A stretch of 64,000 nt of DNA from Bacteroidales bacterium (GTDB lineage: Bacteria > Bacteroidota > Bacteroidia > Bacteroidales > Marinilabiliaceae): positions 20,424 to 84,423 of the forward strand of contig JAKSLH010000011.1 in NCBI GenBank assembly GCA_024401335.1. Reading direction: 5' to 3'. The position numbers were made by a program, and so were the translations under genes. The notes beneath the pieces were generated by a model. The model had not been told where the DNA came from and ran no database searches. It saw only the letters and a program-made list of their open reading frames with translations. Below, in pieces: positions 32,896-42,574 of the stretch. How positions within the stretch are numbered: the first letter of the stretch is position 1; every line of letters starts with the position of its first letter.

Positions 32896-35226
32896 ATGAG
32901 TGTTTTTACTAAAGCCGTAACTTTGCTTCTGCTTGCAGTGTCATTAGTGAAAGTTTCGGCTCAGACAAGACCTGTTGTCTGTGGGCATGTGTATGACGGA
33001 AAGACAGGTGAAGCAGTACCGTATGCATCATGTGTCGATATCAAGAGTGGGCGTGGAGCTCAAACAAATACATCTGGTTATTTCTCTTTTATTGTTGATG
33101 GAGACATTACTCTTCAAACTACCTGTATCGGTTATGAGAAGTGTTGTGTGAATATGGCAATAAAGGGAGACACAACAGTAACGATTGTGATTCAGCCTAA
33201 ATCAACAAATCTTCAAGAGGTTGTTGTCTCTACGTATGTGCCAGAACGCGAACAGGTGCAGATGGGCAAGAATACGATAACTACCGAGTTGATCAAGGGA
33301 ATGCCGTCGTTTGTCGGAGAACCTGATATTCTCAAATCAACTACCTATCTGCCTGGAATATCTAGTGGTAAAGAGGGCTATTCTAATATATATGTAAGAG
33401 GTGCAGACAGAGGGCAAAACCTCGTTTTGCTTGATGGCATAAAGATATATAACACTAGTCATGTTGGAGGATTCCTGTCGTTGTTCAATAGTGATGTCGT
33501 TAAACATGTTGATGTATACAAAGGTGGGTTCCCTGCTCAATATGGTGGTAGAGCTTCATCGGTTATAGATGTTGTGACTAAGGATGGTAATAGAGAGCAA
33601 CTGGCAGGTAAGGCAAGCGTTGGGTTGATATCATCGAGTGTGATGGTAGAAGGACCTGTTGGAGAAAAGCTGTCGTTTTATTTAGCTGGTCGCACGTCGT
33701 ATTATGCACTTTTTTCAGCAAAGAAACGTAAGAGATTTAAGGAGACTGGCGAGGGCGAATATTTCAACTATACTTTTTTTGACATTAACGGTCGCTTGAA
33801 GTGGCACGTAAGTCCTCGAAGCAGCATTGCATTATCATTGTTCTATGGCGATGACGTTTCGATAAACGGGGATGGTAGCAAGGGATATAACAAGGAGGAT
33901 TATCAAAGACTAAAATACCGTATGTCGATAAGAAACCGAGGCGTTTCATTGACTCATACTCAGAGTTTCAATTCGTTATTCTGGCGTAATACTATCTCTT
34001 TGTCACAATACGATAACACTTATAATAGTCGTGATGAGAGACAAAACCGTGAACAGCATATTCGAGAAACGTTTAAGACCCAATCGTCAATTCGCGATAT
34101 TTCATTTCAGAGTAGGCTTGAGCTGAATACTAGTATAGGCCACATAAAAACAGGAGTTGAACTGTCGCGTTATAGGTTTCGTCCAAGTATGACATCATCG
34201 ACAGCGGTCAATGATATGGCAATTGTTGAAAAGGATACGCTTATGGGTTATCTTGACCCTATGCACTCATGGGAGATGAGTGTATATGCAAATGATGAGA
34301 TTACTTTCTCCGATAAGCTTAGTGGCGAGATCGGATTCCGAGCTTCAACATATTCGGCTTCAGAGGTCGATTATTGGCGTGCTGAACCGCGTCTGTCTGC
34401 TCGTTATCTGTTCTCTGACAATATGTCGCTTAAGGCTAACTACACTATGATGAATCAGTATAATCATGTGATAGTGACAATGCAAGACGGTTTTGAGAAG
34501 GAGATGTGGATGGCATCTACGAAGACACTAAAGCCGCAACATGCTGACCAGTTTTCTGCAGGTCTTTTCTATGGCAAGGAGAAATATAAGGTAAATGCCT
34601 CCCTCGAGGGTTTCTACAAAAAGATGAGTGATTTGATAACCTATAGGGCACCGGTAGAAAACGATGATGTGATGACAAGCATAGAGAAGTCGGTTGATAC
34701 AGGTGGAAAGGGACGAAGCTATGGCGTTGAGGCTATGGTTTCGAAGGAATGGAAGAATGTGAGTGCTAGCGTATCATACACTTTGTCGTGGAACGAAAGG
34801 AAGTTTGATGACATCAATAAGGGTAACTGGTATCCTTTTCTTTATGATAGACGACATGACCTTAATGTGTTGGCTATGTGGCATATCAATAGCAAATGGA
34901 GTCTGAGTGGCAATTTCGTTTTGTCATCTGGTGCGCCGGTTTCTTTACCTGGCTCGTATGTTAAAGGCGATGGTTTGTTTGATGAGTATTATGTCTATGA
35001 TGGCTATAATAATAGGCGTTTGCCGCTCTATCATCGCCTCGATATAGCTGTTACACGAAGTAAGACAACAAGACGTGGAAACCTGTCTGAATGGAAGTTC
35101 AATTTATTCAACGCCTACGCTCATCAGAATGCTCAGGCGTTGTATTTCAATTCTTGGAATGGGAAGGTCACACAGATTGCAATGTTCTCAATTGTTCCAA
35201 CGGTATCATACACCATTACATTTTAA
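32896..35226 (+). CDS. TonB-dependent outer-membrane receptor (DUF4249-paired)
   Basis: A 776-residue receptor with a signal peptide cleaved near residue 22 (VSAQ), a carboxypeptidase-regulatory-like domain (about 27-105, VVCGHVYDGKTGEAVPYASC), a plug (about 125-240, with STTYLPGISSGKEGYSNIYV, LVLLDGIKIYNTSHV and YGGRASSVIDV) and a barrel ending in the Phe of VSYTITF. It is a paralogue of the receptor at 7985-10225: LPGxSS, the S-H-V/A-G segment and YGG(K/R) align well. It is followed 11 bp later by a DUF4249 lipoprotein gene. Substrate unknown. Confidence 0.92.
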   Translation: MSVFTKAVTLLLLAVSLVKVSAQTRPVVCGHVYDGKTGEAVPYASCVDIKSGRGAQTNTSGYFSFIVDGDITLQTTCIGYEKCCVNMAIKGDTTVTIVIQPKSTNLQEVVVSTYVPEREQVQMGKNTITTELIKGMPSFVGEPDILKSTTYLPGISSGKEGYSNIYVRGADRGQNLVLLDGIKIYNTSHVGGFLSLFNSDVVKHVDVYKGGFPAQYGGRASSVIDVVTKDGNREQLAGKASVGLISSSVMVEGPVGEKLSFYLAGRTSYYALFSAKKRKRFKETGEGEYFNYTFFDINGRLKWHVSPRSSIALSLFYGDDVSINGDGSKGYNKEDYQRLKYRMSIRNRGVSLTHTQSFNSLFWRNTISLSQYDNTYNSRDERQNREQHIRETFKTQSSIRDISFQSRLELNTSIGHIKTGVELSRYRFRPSMTSSTAVNDMAIVEKDTLMGYLDPMHSWEMSVYANDEITFSDKLSGEIGFRASTYSASEVDYWRAEPRLSARYLFSDNMSLKANYTMMNQYNHVIVTMQDGFEKEMWMASTKTLKPQHADQFSAGLFYGKEKYKVNASLEGFYKKMSDLITYRAPVENDDVMTSIEKSVDTGGKGRSYGVEAMVSKEWKNVSASVSYTLSWNERKFDDINKGNWYPFLYDRRHDLNVLAMWHINSKWSLSGNFVLSSGAPVSLPGSYVKGDGLFDEYYVYDGYNNRRLPLYHRLDIAVTRSKTTRRGNLSEWKFNLFNAYAHQNAQALYFNSWNGKVTQIAMFSIVPTVSYTITF

Positions 35227-35237
35227 AAAATATAGTG

Positions 35238-36050
35238 ATGAACAATAGTATATATAGAATAGCTGTTGCCGCTTTAGGGGCTATGTCATTTTCATCATGT
35301 GAAATAGAGAAGGAGATAGACTATGATGCGTATTATGATGGGGACAAGCTGGCTGTGCATTGTTACCTGTCAGATTCCAATGGACTCGTGGCTTCGGTGC
35401 ACAAGACTTTGCCACCAGATAGCCCGCGTAAGAGTAATGTCGTGAATGATGCGAGATTGTGGCTTATGGCAGGGGACGATACGTTGGCTGAAGCGACAAC
35501 CGATGATCATGAACTATACCGCATCAATGCTCAGAAGTTGTCTCTTGATAACGAAACGGAATATTGGATAACAGTAAGTAGCAACAAGTATGGTTGTGCC
35601 TACTCTGATAGAATGAAAATACCACAGGCCGTCGCAATAGACACGTTGGAATATGACGGCTATGGCAGTGTTTATATTTATTTCGTAAACGCCGAGCCTG
35701 AAGAGTGCTATAAGGTTCAGAAGTCAGAGTATAGGAGGGGTAGTAAAGACTCTTTTTGGGGTGAATACTACATGACGGCTTTTTATGAGAAAAACTTTGC
35801 TGTGGGTTATACTTGTATAAATGCTCAGGTAAGTAGCTTTTATGACAGTGTACGTTATGAACTGCTTCATTTGTCGCCAGAATTGGCTGTTATATTCGAC
35901 AGCTGGCGCGATAATCACTCTTCATCCGACGACGTGTTTAGTGAATATGTATATCCTGTGATAGAAAACATACACGGAGGGCATGGGTTCTTCGGTACCT
36001 ACTCATCAGATTCGGAGTGGTGGTTTAACGGAAATAGTGATGTGAGATAG
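35238..36050 (+). CDS. DUF4249 family lipoprotein
   Basis: A 270-residue lipoprotein with lipobox FSSC (Cys21) at the ATG at 35238. A longer frame opens inside the TonB gene, but the signal peptide and lipobox fix this start. The order CEIEKEIDYDAYY, LAVHCYLSD, LDNETEYWITVSS fits the DUF4249 beta-sandwich, though it is shorter than the member at 7122-7988 and clearly divergent from it. It is the likely surface partner of the preceding TonB receptor. A strong terminator follows. Confidence 0.75.
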   Translation: MNNSIYRIAVAALGAMSFSSCEIEKEIDYDAYYDGDKLAVHCYLSDSNGLVASVHKTLPPDSPRKSNVVNDARLWLMAGDDTLAEATTDDHELYRINAQKLSLDNETEYWITVSSNKYGCAYSDRMKIPQAVAIDTLEYDGYGSVYIYFVNAEPEECYKVQKSEYRRGSKDSFWGEYYMTAFYEKNFAVGYTCINAQVSSFYDSVRYELLHLSPELAVIFDSWRDNHSSSDDVFSEYVYPVIENIHGGHGFFGTYSSDSEWWFNGNSDVR

Positions 36051-36070
36051 AAAGATGAGAATATAAACGC

Positions 36071-36106
36071 AAGGGGTGACTGAACAGTATCTTTCAGTCA
36101 CCCCTT
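36071..36106. terminator. Convergent terminator between the TonB locus and lptB
   Basis: A perfect 14-bp stem (36071-36084 with 36093-36106) with an 8-nt loop sits between two convergent genes. The flanking T tracts are short on both sides, so it may act in both directions. Confidence 0.8.
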
Positions 36107-36133
36107 GTTATAATAGCGAATAGTTATATCTAT

Positions 36134-36955
36134 TTAGTTGTCAAAGCTACGACGGCGCAATACGAAGTCGTTGCCAAGATATACTCGACGAACCTCAGCG
36201 TCGCCAGCGAGTTCTTCTGCTGTGCCGGCACGGAACATCTTGCCGCTTACCTGGATATAGCCTCGGTCGCAGATAGCAAGTGTTTCGCCTACATTGTGGT
36301 CGGATATCAATACGCCGATGTTTTTGTATTTGAGCTGTGACACGATTTTCTGAATGTCATATACTGCTATCGGATCGACTCCGGCGAATGGCTCATCAAG
36401 CATGATGAAGCGAGGATTGATGGCCAAGGCACGGGCAATCTCTGTGCGTCGGCGTTCACCTCCCGAGAGCTGTATGCCTTTGCTTTTGCGTATATGCCCG
36501 AGGCTGAACTCCTCAATGAGTTCCTCTGTGCGTTTTTTCTGATAGTCCTTAGGAAACTTGGTCATCTCGAGTACCGAGCGTATGTTGTCTTCAACCGACA
36601 GAGTGCGGAATACTGAGGCCTCCTGGGCTAAGTAGCCGACACCAAGCTGAGCTCTTTTGTAAACGGGGTAGTTGGTTATCTCTTTGTCATCAAGATAGAC
36701 ATGTCCTTCGTTGGGTTCGATAAGACCTACTGTCATATAGAATGTTGTGGTCTTTCCGGCACCATTAGGTCCCAAAAGTCCTACAATCTCACCTTGCTGC
36801 ACTTGTATCGATGGACCGTCAACTACACGGCGCGAACCATATATCTTGACAAGCTTCTCGGTGCGAAGAGTCATGTGTTCCTCGTCGGGATTCTTCATGC
36901 GTTCCAATGCAGCCTCTGAAGTGTCTTCTCTTTTGAAAAAACTCAATATACCCAT
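36134..36955 (-). CDS. lptB: LPS export ABC transporter ATPase LptB
   Basis: A 273-residue ABC ATPase that powers lipopolysaccharide extraction by LptFG. Walker A is GPNGAGKTT (62-70), the signature is LSGGERRR, Walker B is [13 protein letters not shown] and the H-loop is [20 protein letters not shown] and the [12 protein letters not shown] segment are typical of LptB rather than of other ABC ATPases. Most LptB proteins start near [13 protein letters not shown] (ATG at 36874). The 27 extra residues here ([11 protein letters not shown]...) may be a lineage-specific extension or an overcalled start. It is 29 bp behind prfB. Confidence 0.95.
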   Translation of the reverse strand: MGILSFFKREDTSEAALERMKNPDEEHMTLRTEKLVKIYGSRRVVDGPSIQVQQGEIVGLLGPNGAGKTTTFYMTVGLIEPNEGHVYLDDKEITNYPVYKRAQLGVGYLAQEASVFRTLSVEDNIRSVLEMTKFPKDYQKKRTEELIEEFSLGHIRKSKGIQLSGGERRRTEIARALAINPRFIMLDEPFAGVDPIAVYDIQKIVSQLKYKNIGVLISDHNVGETLAICDRGYIQVSGKMFRAGTAEELAGDAEVRRVYLGNDFVLRRRSFDN

Positions 36956-36984
36956 ACCTCTATTGCTTTATGAGTGTTGAATGT

Positions 36985-38100
36985 TTATATCTCTGCACCA
37001 CCAAACTCCATCAAAAAGGCTTTGATGAAGGCGTCTATGTCGCCATCCATGACTGCCTGTACATTTGATGTCTGATAGTTGGTTCTGTGGTCTTTAACTC
37101 TTCGGTCATCGAAGACGTAGCTTCGGATCTGTGATCCCCACTCTATCTTCTTCTTGCCCGCTTCGAGCTTGTCTCGTTGTGCCATGCGACGCTTGAGCTC
37201 GCGGTCGTAAAGCTGTGAGCGGAGCAAGCGCATTGCATTCTCTCGGTTGTCTTGCTGGCTACGGGTCTCTGTGTTTTCTATCAGGATCTCTTCCTCAAGA
37301 CCTGTGTCGGGGTCTTTGAACTTATAGCGGAGACGGACACCAGTTTCGACCTTGTTGACGTTCTGACCACCTGCGCCACCAGAACGGAACAAGTCCCACG
37401 ATATCTTCGAAGGATCTATCTGAACCTCTATCGTGTCATCAACAAGTGGTGTTACAAAGACTGATGTAAATGATGTCATTCGCTTGCCCTGAGCGTTGAA
37501 TGGAGAGACTCTGACAAGACGGTGTACGCCTGATTCGCTCTTCAGATATCCATATACCGTATCACCCTCTATCTGCATTGTTACTGTCTTGATGCCGGCC
37601 TCATCACCATCCTGGAAATTGGTGATGGTAACCTTATAGCCTTTGGCTTCGCAATATCTGGTATACATGCGGTAGAGCATTGACGCCCAGTCCTGACTTT
37701 CTGTGCCTCCTGCGCCTGCGACTATCTTCAGTACGGCGCCTAGCTGATCTTCCTCACGACGTAGCATGTTGTCGAGCTCAAGTTTCTCGATTACGGCTGT
37801 CGCATGCACAAGGGCCGCATCAAGTTCTTCCTCTGTTGCTATCTCGTCTTTTACAAAGTCGTAGGCAAGCTGCAACTCTTCTACTGCACTTTTAACTTCT
37901 TTGTATCCCTCGATCCATTTCTTGTTTTCCTTCACTTTCTTCATGTGAGCCTGGGCGTTCTTCGCATCGTCCCAGAAACCAGGCGCTTGTGAACGAAGTT
38001 CATCGTCGGCTAGCTCCATGGTGCGTCGTTCGATGTCGAGGAATTTCTCGAGTTGAGCTTCACGCTGTGAAAGGTCTTTTATCTGTTCCGGTGTTACCAT
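36985..38100 (-). CDS. prfB: Peptide chain release factor 2 (no frameshift site)
   Basis: A 371-residue class I release factor that reads UGA and UAA. SPF in RVSPFNAQGKR is the stop-codon recognition tripeptide, and GGQ lies in SGGAGGQNVNKVETGVRLRY. The N-terminus IKDLSQREAQLEKFLDIERR aligns with the E. coli start [20 protein letters not shown]. The position where E. coli carries the in-frame UGA reads CTC GAC here, so translation is continuous and the autoregulatory +1 frameshift is absent. It lies 43 bp behind rimM. Confidence 0.96.
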   Translation of the reverse strand: MVTPEQIKDLSQREAQLEKFLDIERRTMELADDELRSQAPGFWDDAKNAQAHMKKVKENKKWIEGYKEVKSAVEELQLAYDFVKDEIATEEELDAALVHATAVIEKLELDNMLRREEDQLGAVLKIVAGAGGTESQDWASMLYRMYTRYCEAKGYKVTITNFQDGDEAGIKTVTMQIEGDTVYGYLKSESGVHRLVRVSPFNAQGKRMTSFTSVFVTPLVDDTIEVQIDPSKISWDLFRSGGAGGQNVNKVETGVRLRYKFKDPDTGLEEEILIENTETRSQQDNRENAMRLLRSQLYDRELKRRMAQRDKLEAGKKKIEWGSQIRSYVFDDRRVKDHRTNYQTSNVQAVMDGDIDAFIKAFLMEFGGAEI

Positions 38101-38143
38101 TTTTCCTTTATAGCTGTTTTTTTATTACTGAGGATCGGGTATG

Positions 38144-38680
38144 TTAGTCGTTCATGTCTATCAGTCCTTCCGGTAGGTTGAAGGTGATGGTGCGATTCTG
38201 GTCGTCAACGCTTAAAATAAAGTCGTCTGTGATTGGCACTAGCAGTTCCTCGCCGTTCCTGCCAATGATAAACAGTGGGTTGGCACCGACCTGCTCGTCA
38301 ATGTCTTCTATTTTACCAAGTGTACCGTGATTCTGATCGATGGCGGTATATCCAATCAACATTCCTGTTGGAACATCTTCAAGTTCGCCCTCTTCGGTCT
38401 CAAGCCATTCACGACAGATGAACACTTCCTTGCCAGCAAGTCTTCTGGTGTCGTCTTGATTGTTGATGAATTCAAATTTTACAAGGACCTCTTCCGTATT
38501 CTTTGTACGTACTTCCTCAACGTAGAATGGCACAAGACCACCGTCTATTTCTACGAGCAAGAATTCGTAACATAGGTCGTCTGATGTGAATCCGACATCG
38601 GCCCTTACTACGACTTCTCCGTTAACTCCATGTGGCTTTGCTATTATGCCTATTTTGGCGCAATCGTCCTTGTCTATCAT
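38144..38680 (-). CDS. rimM: 16S rRNA processing protein RimM
   Basis: A 178-residue ribosome maturation factor that binds S19 and assists 30S head assembly. The start at 38680 gives MIDKDDCAKIGIIAKPHGVN, the usual N-terminal beta-barrel opening. VEEVRTKNTEEVLVKFEFIN and NQDDTRRLAGKEVF follow, and the C-terminal PRC-barrel contains LEDVPTGMLIGYTA and NPLFIIGRNGEELLVPI. An ATG at 38707 would add nine non-family residues. A hairpin lies just upstream. Confidence 0.94.
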   Translation of the reverse strand: MIDKDDCAKIGIIAKPHGVNGEVVVRADVGFTSDDLCYEFLLVEIDGGLVPFYVEEVRTKNTEEVLVKFEFINNQDDTRRLAGKEVFICREWLETEEGELEDVPTGMLIGYTAIDQNHGTLGKIEDIDEQVGANPLFIIGRNGEELLVPITDDFILSVDDQNRTITFNLPEGLIDMND

Positions 38681-38698
38681 GTTTGAAGAAAAGTAAAT

Positions 38699-38727
38699 GT
38701 GGCGCACTCATTGAATGAATGCGCCAC
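38699..38727. promoter_or_regulatory. Hairpin between the DUF4097 gene and rimM
   Basis: Eight outer pairs (GTGGCGCA with TGCGCCAC) and five inner pairs (TCATT with AATGA). On the minus strand it is followed by ATTTACTTTTCTTC and lies 19 bp before the rimM ATG, so it could be an attenuator or a weak terminator for the upstream gene. Confidence 0.6.
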
Positions 38728-38743
38728 AAAGATATGAAATTCA

Positions 38744-38775
38744 ATTGACAATTGAAATTGACAACTGACAATTAG
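38744..38775. repeat. Short degenerate repeat of TTGACAA units
   Basis: ATTGACAATTGAAATTGACAAC plus ACTGACAATTAG contains three to four imperfect copies of TTGACAA. Such intergenic strings are common in Bacteroidales and no function is evident. Confidence 0.5.
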
Positions 38776-38781
38776 ACGTTT

Positions 38782-39843
38782 TTACTTGTATGTCTGTGTA
38801 CCTGTGTTGGTACGACCGGTGATGACAATAGGACCAGAACCGCACTTGAGCTGTTTCTTTGTTGTTCTTTCGCCTTTGGCAATAAGTCCGATGTCACCTT
38901 TCTGAGCGTGCTGGAGGTCAAATGTGAGCTCGTCTTTCTTGTTGAGCAATGTGAGGTTCACTTTGCCTTCGGTTGTTGTGAAGTCTGATGATGCTGTGAG
39001 CTTGACGCCGTTGGCAGAACCGGCGCTTATGATCTGACCTTTCTCTGCTGTGATGTGCATTTCTGCTGTCACTTTGAAGAAGTTGATCGTTGCCGACTTT
39101 GTTGTCGCGTTGATTGTAACTTCAGAATTAGAAACTTTTATAGCACCTGTGCCACCTTGTATGTTGAGGTCCCCATTGATGTTGTCGTAAGTCTGAGTGC
39201 CAGCAATGGTTTTGCCTTTGAGCTGTCCTTTGATGTTGGTGGCTGAAGCCGATCCATCGGAAGATTCAAATGTAATATCGCCTTCAGCGTCTGCAATAGA
39301 TATGTTGCCAGCAGAAGAAGTGACATTGAGAGTGCCTGCGTACTTAGTTACGTTAATCTCACCGTTCTTTGTTTCAGCGATTATATTGCTGTCGCAGTTC
39401 TTTATGGTTACCTTGCCCTTGGCTGTCTTTATCTTGATGTTGCTGCCCTTGAGGTCGTTGACATATATGTTGCCTGAGGTTGCGTTGATGCTTACCTCTG
39501 CGTCTGGAGTGAGCCCTATTGTCAACTCTCCTGCGAATGATGATTTGGCTTCAGTAGGATAATCAAGGGAAACAGAAGCTACTCCGTAGTTTTCGTCAAT
39601 GTTAATCTTATATCCGTCACTCTCCTCCATGGCTTCCATCTTGCCTTCGAATGTGATGACGTCAGATGTAGATGGCATGAATGTCACTCTGCAGAATTGA
39701 GCGTTGATGTCAAGCTGCTTGACAGAAATGTCCTTTTTGAGTTCAGTGACAGTTACCATCTGCTTTACTGGTATCTGGGCAACTGCGGATGTCGCCAATG
39801 ATGCAATAGCTGTAAGCGCAATGCTTTTAAGTAGTCCTTTCAT
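38782..39843 (-). CDS. DUF4097-type secreted beta-helix protein
   Basis: A 353-residue protein with a signal peptide cleaved after SAVAQ (about residue 22) and no lipobox. From about residue 110 on it is built of short repeats of the form G-x-I-x-V-x-x-x-x-G (for example SGNIYVNDLKG, KGKVTIKNCD, NGEINVTKYAG, AGNISIADAEG, DGSASATNIKG), which predict a right-handed beta-helix as in DUF4097 / DUF2807 head domains. Location is periplasm or cell surface. Biological role unknown. It is divergent from the T9SS-linked operon with 223 bp between the starts. Confidence 0.82.
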   Translation of the reverse strand: MKGLLKSIALTAIASLATSAVAQIPVKQMVTVTELKKDISVKQLDINAQFCRVTFMPSTSDVITFEGKMEAMEESDGYKINIDENYGVASVSLDYPTEAKSSFAGELTIGLTPDAEVSINATSGNIYVNDLKGSNIKIKTAKGKVTIKNCDSNIIAETKNGEINVTKYAGTLNVTSSAGNISIADAEGDITFESSDGSASATNIKGQLKGKTIAGTQTYDNINGDLNIQGGTGAIKVSNSEVTINATTKSATINFFKVTAEMHITAEKGQIISAGSANGVKLTASSDFTTTEGKVNLTLLNKKDELTFDLQHAQKGDIGLIAKGERTTKKQLKCGSGPIVITGRTNTGTQTYK

Positions 39844-39954
39844 GTGTGTGTTGTTTTTATATTCGCCTTATACGAGAAGATGCCCTCATTGTTATATTTA
39901 AAGTGTTATTGGTATGACATTTTTGTAACTTTTTGGCTTTTCTCCGTATAACTC

Positions 39955-39985
39955 TTTGTTTAGGGCACTAATTTAATTATTTTTG
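39955..39985 (+). promoter_or_regulatory. Consensus promoter of the PorP/SpoIIE operon
   Basis: TTTG at 39955-39958, a 19-bp spacer and TATTTTTG at 39978-39985 form a full match to the Bacteroidota primary promoter. It gives a leader of about 75 nt before the gene at 40067. Confidence 0.75.
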
Positions 39986-40066
39986 CCTTAGATAAGGCAT
40001 TCCATGTTGGAATATGCCTAGAGCAATAACTGGTTTTATAGAATCTACAATACCATAAACTATATT

Positions 40067-41641
40067 ATGAATATTTTGCAAAAGGTTATGGCAGTGGCTT
40101 CAGCGCTTATGTTGACGCTGAATATGTCTATAGCCCAAGATGCATCTAAGAAGCAGATGGCGTATTTCGTCACAGGTGACACTGTGATGTGCGATGCAGG
40201 AGCCGTCCGTATGGCGGTATATCTTGATTTGGATCCTCAGGTGGTTTTTACTCTGACATGGATAGATGAGATGATTGTTAATGGCACAGTTCTTCATACT
40301 GATGAGTATTCTATTCCAAATAGAAATGTGCCTAATAGCCATGTGTTTGTCGAAGAAAGAAACATTGACCTGTCAGCTGACAGCGAGGGCAAGCATGTGA
40401 CTCACCGTCTTATTCTTCAGAGCGTCAGGAGCCAGGCTACTGGCGAGGTCGCCGTATGTGATACGATGATAGTCGATATGTGGGGAACACCTACCGCTCG
40501 CATTATGAATGATGAAAAGGTGTGTAGCGATGCCGTTACTCTTGAGGCTGACGACCGCTGGAGTGACGTTTCGGCCTACAGATGGTCGGCATCATTGCGG
40601 GATGGTACTTCAATAGATCTTAAAGATGCCGATTCTAAGTCGTGTCTGTTCAATTACCCTCGTGAGTCGGATGTCGCGATCACGGTTAGCCTCGCAGAAT
40701 CTACCGGCTATGGCAAATGTGTGTCTGAAGTCTCAAAGCAGATGAATTTCTTGCAGGTCCCTACCGCATATCTGAAGCATCTTGATGATGAAGGTGTAGA
40801 GAGCGAAGTGAGGATATGCTCTTCGGTTAAAGACGAGGCTTTCGATTTTGAGGGAATATTCAATTTGGCTGGTCATGAGCCATTCGATGTTGTCATGAGC
40901 AACGGCCAGACATTTGAGCAGTTGCCAGCAGGCGAGACAACGCAGCTGTTGCACAACGAGTCATCGCACAGTATGCATTTCAGCAGGATAACAGATGCCA
41001 ACCAATGTGTAGTAGAGTATCCTAATGCGAGATTGTCTGGCTTGATAAGCATAGTGGATAGAAAGCCTATTGTATCAGTACCTACTGATACACTCAGTTT
41101 CTCAAATAGTCGTGAGGCGGTTATCCCGGTTAAGCTTTCTGATCTGGGAAGTGACTTCTTCTTTAAGGTTAGACGAGATTCGATTTTTGAAGGGAAATAT
41201 AAGGTCGATAATATAATAAGCAAAGAGAGCAAGAAATGGCTCGGTGATAAAGAGGGACAATGGAGCTTCAAGACCAATAAGACCGGTATGCTTTATATCG
41301 ATTATTATGAGATGAATTATGAGGTGTTCAAGGGAGATACTCTTGTCAATTGCCCTAGTGAAAAGGTCTTGCAGTGTGTAGAGACGTATGATGAGGTAAA
41401 TGCCCCTAATGGTATTAGCCCTAATGCAGATTGGAAGAACGACTATCTCGTTATTCAGGGTCTGCCAGATAACAATCACTTGGCAGTCTATGATCGTAGG
41501 GGTAAGGTGATATTTGAGAAAACAAACTATCGTAATGACTGGAATGCTGAAGGTGTAGAAGATGGCTATTATGTCTATACCTTTGAGGGCGACGGCATAA
41601 AGACGATAAAGGAAACATTGGTGATAAAACGAAGCAAATAG
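40067..41641 (+). CDS. T9SS type B sorting-domain (CHU_C) surface protein
   Basis: A 524-residue exported protein with a signal peptide ending near residue 23 (MSIAQ). The central region (about 30-440) consists of Ig/PKD-like beta segments that I cannot name individually. The C-terminal 80 residues form the gliding-motility-associated type B T9SS sorting domain: APNGISPNADWKNDYLVIQG, then LAVYDRRGKVIFEKTNYRND, then GYYVYTFEGDGI. The protein should be exported across the outer membrane by the type IX secreton, whose core genes are outside the window. It is first in an operon with a PorP/SprF protein, 9 bp apart. Confidence 0.9.
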   Translation: MNILQKVMAVASALMLTLNMSIAQDASKKQMAYFVTGDTVMCDAGAVRMAVYLDLDPQVVFTLTWIDEMIVNGTVLHTDEYSIPNRNVPNSHVFVEERNIDLSADSEGKHVTHRLILQSVRSQATGEVAVCDTMIVDMWGTPTARIMNDEKVCSDAVTLEADDRWSDVSAYRWSASLRDGTSIDLKDADSKSCLFNYPRESDVAITVSLAESTGYGKCVSEVSKQMNFLQVPTAYLKHLDDEGVESEVRICSSVKDEAFDFEGIFNLAGHEPFDVVMSNGQTFEQLPAGETTQLLHNESSHSMHFSRITDANQCVVEYPNARLSGLISIVDRKPIVSVPTDTLSFSNSREAVIPVKLSDLGSDFFFKVRRDSIFEGKYKVDNIISKESKKWLGDKEGQWSFKTNKTGMLYIDYYEMNYEVFKGDTLVNCPSEKVLQCVETYDEVNAPNGISPNADWKNDYLVIQGLPDNNHLAVYDRRGKVIFEKTNYRNDWNAEGVEDGYYVYTFEGDGIKTIKETLVIKRSK

Positions 41642-41650
41642 TCGGAACAG

Positions 41651-42562
41651 ATGAAGAGATTGTTGATTATAGCGGTTGTGTCGTTGATTGCAAATGTTTG
41701 CTCGATGGCTCAAAACGATTTGATTGTTGGACAGTACATACATAACCAGTTTGCTGTCAATCCTGCTTTTGCCGGATGTAGAGATGGCTTGACCATATTT
41801 GGTAGCTGGCGTAAGCAGTTGGTAGGTATTGAGAATACACCAATGAGCATGCTTCTTACGGCTCACGCTCCTATGAAAAAGGAGAATATAACACTGGGTC
41901 TGCAGGTGTGGAACCAGACGATTCATGAGTCACAGAATACAGGAGCAGAGGTCGAGATTGGCTATCGCTTCAATGTGACAGAGAAGTCTTGGTTGTCGTT
42001 CGCGCTTCTTCCTGGTGTCTCTCTCAAGAGTAACAACTGGAGCAAGGTGCATCTTATAAATCCAAATGATGATGCGTTCGCTGAAAATACTAGCAACGTA
42101 ACACCTCTCCTCGGTTTCGGTATGGCGTGGTATGGACGTCAGTTCTTTGTCGGCGCATCTGTTACTTCTCTTTTCGTGAGTGATGATTTTGATAGATATG
42201 ATGCTGAGTTCGCTCCTGCTGATGCTCAATATGTGTTCACTGGTGGCTATATGTTCAATGTGGGATCTGACTTCAAGGTGCAGCCTTCGGTAATGGCAAA
42301 TTATAGCAAGAAGAATGATGTCGATTATGCCGCTACATTGACAGGTATATGGCGTAATCTGGTATGGCTTGATGCTGCCTATACTTCAAAGAATGAGATG
42401 AGTTTCGGTGCTGCATATCAGATTAATCCTCGCCTGAGGGTTGCCTACAATTATGGCTTGACTACAGGTGACTTGACAGGTTATAGCAGCGGCTCTCATG
42501 AGATTTCGCTTCAGTATGATTTCGTATATAGGGTAAAGGCTGTTAACCCTAAGTTCTTCTAA
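41651..42562 (+). CDS. PorP/SprF family T9SS outer-membrane protein
   Basis: A 303-residue outer-membrane barrel with a signal peptide cleaved near residue 20 (CSMAQ). The opening YIHNQFAVNPAFAGCRDGL followed by the GSWRKQLVGIENTP segment is the PorP/SprF signature. The barrel strands end in the aromatic NPKFF. Members of this family are typically encoded next to a type B sorting-domain protein and are thought to anchor or help export it. That pairing is seen here directly. It is shorter and more sequence-diverse than P. gingivalis PorP, so it is one of the accessory paralogues. Confidence 0.92.
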   Translation: MKRLLIIAVVSLIANVCSMAQNDLIVGQYIHNQFAVNPAFAGCRDGLTIFGSWRKQLVGIENTPMSMLLTAHAPMKKENITLGLQVWNQTIHESQNTGAEVEIGYRFNVTEKSWLSFALLPGVSLKSNNWSKVHLINPNDDAFAENTSNVTPLLGFGMAWYGRQFFVGASVTSLFVSDDFDRYDAEFAPADAQYVFTGGYMFNVGSDFKVQPSVMANYSKKNDVDYAATLTGIWRNLVWLDAAYTSKNEMSFGAAYQINPRLRVAYNYGLTTGDLTGYSSGSHEISLQYDFVYRVKAVNPKFF

Positions 42563-42574
42563 ATATCCAGACGT

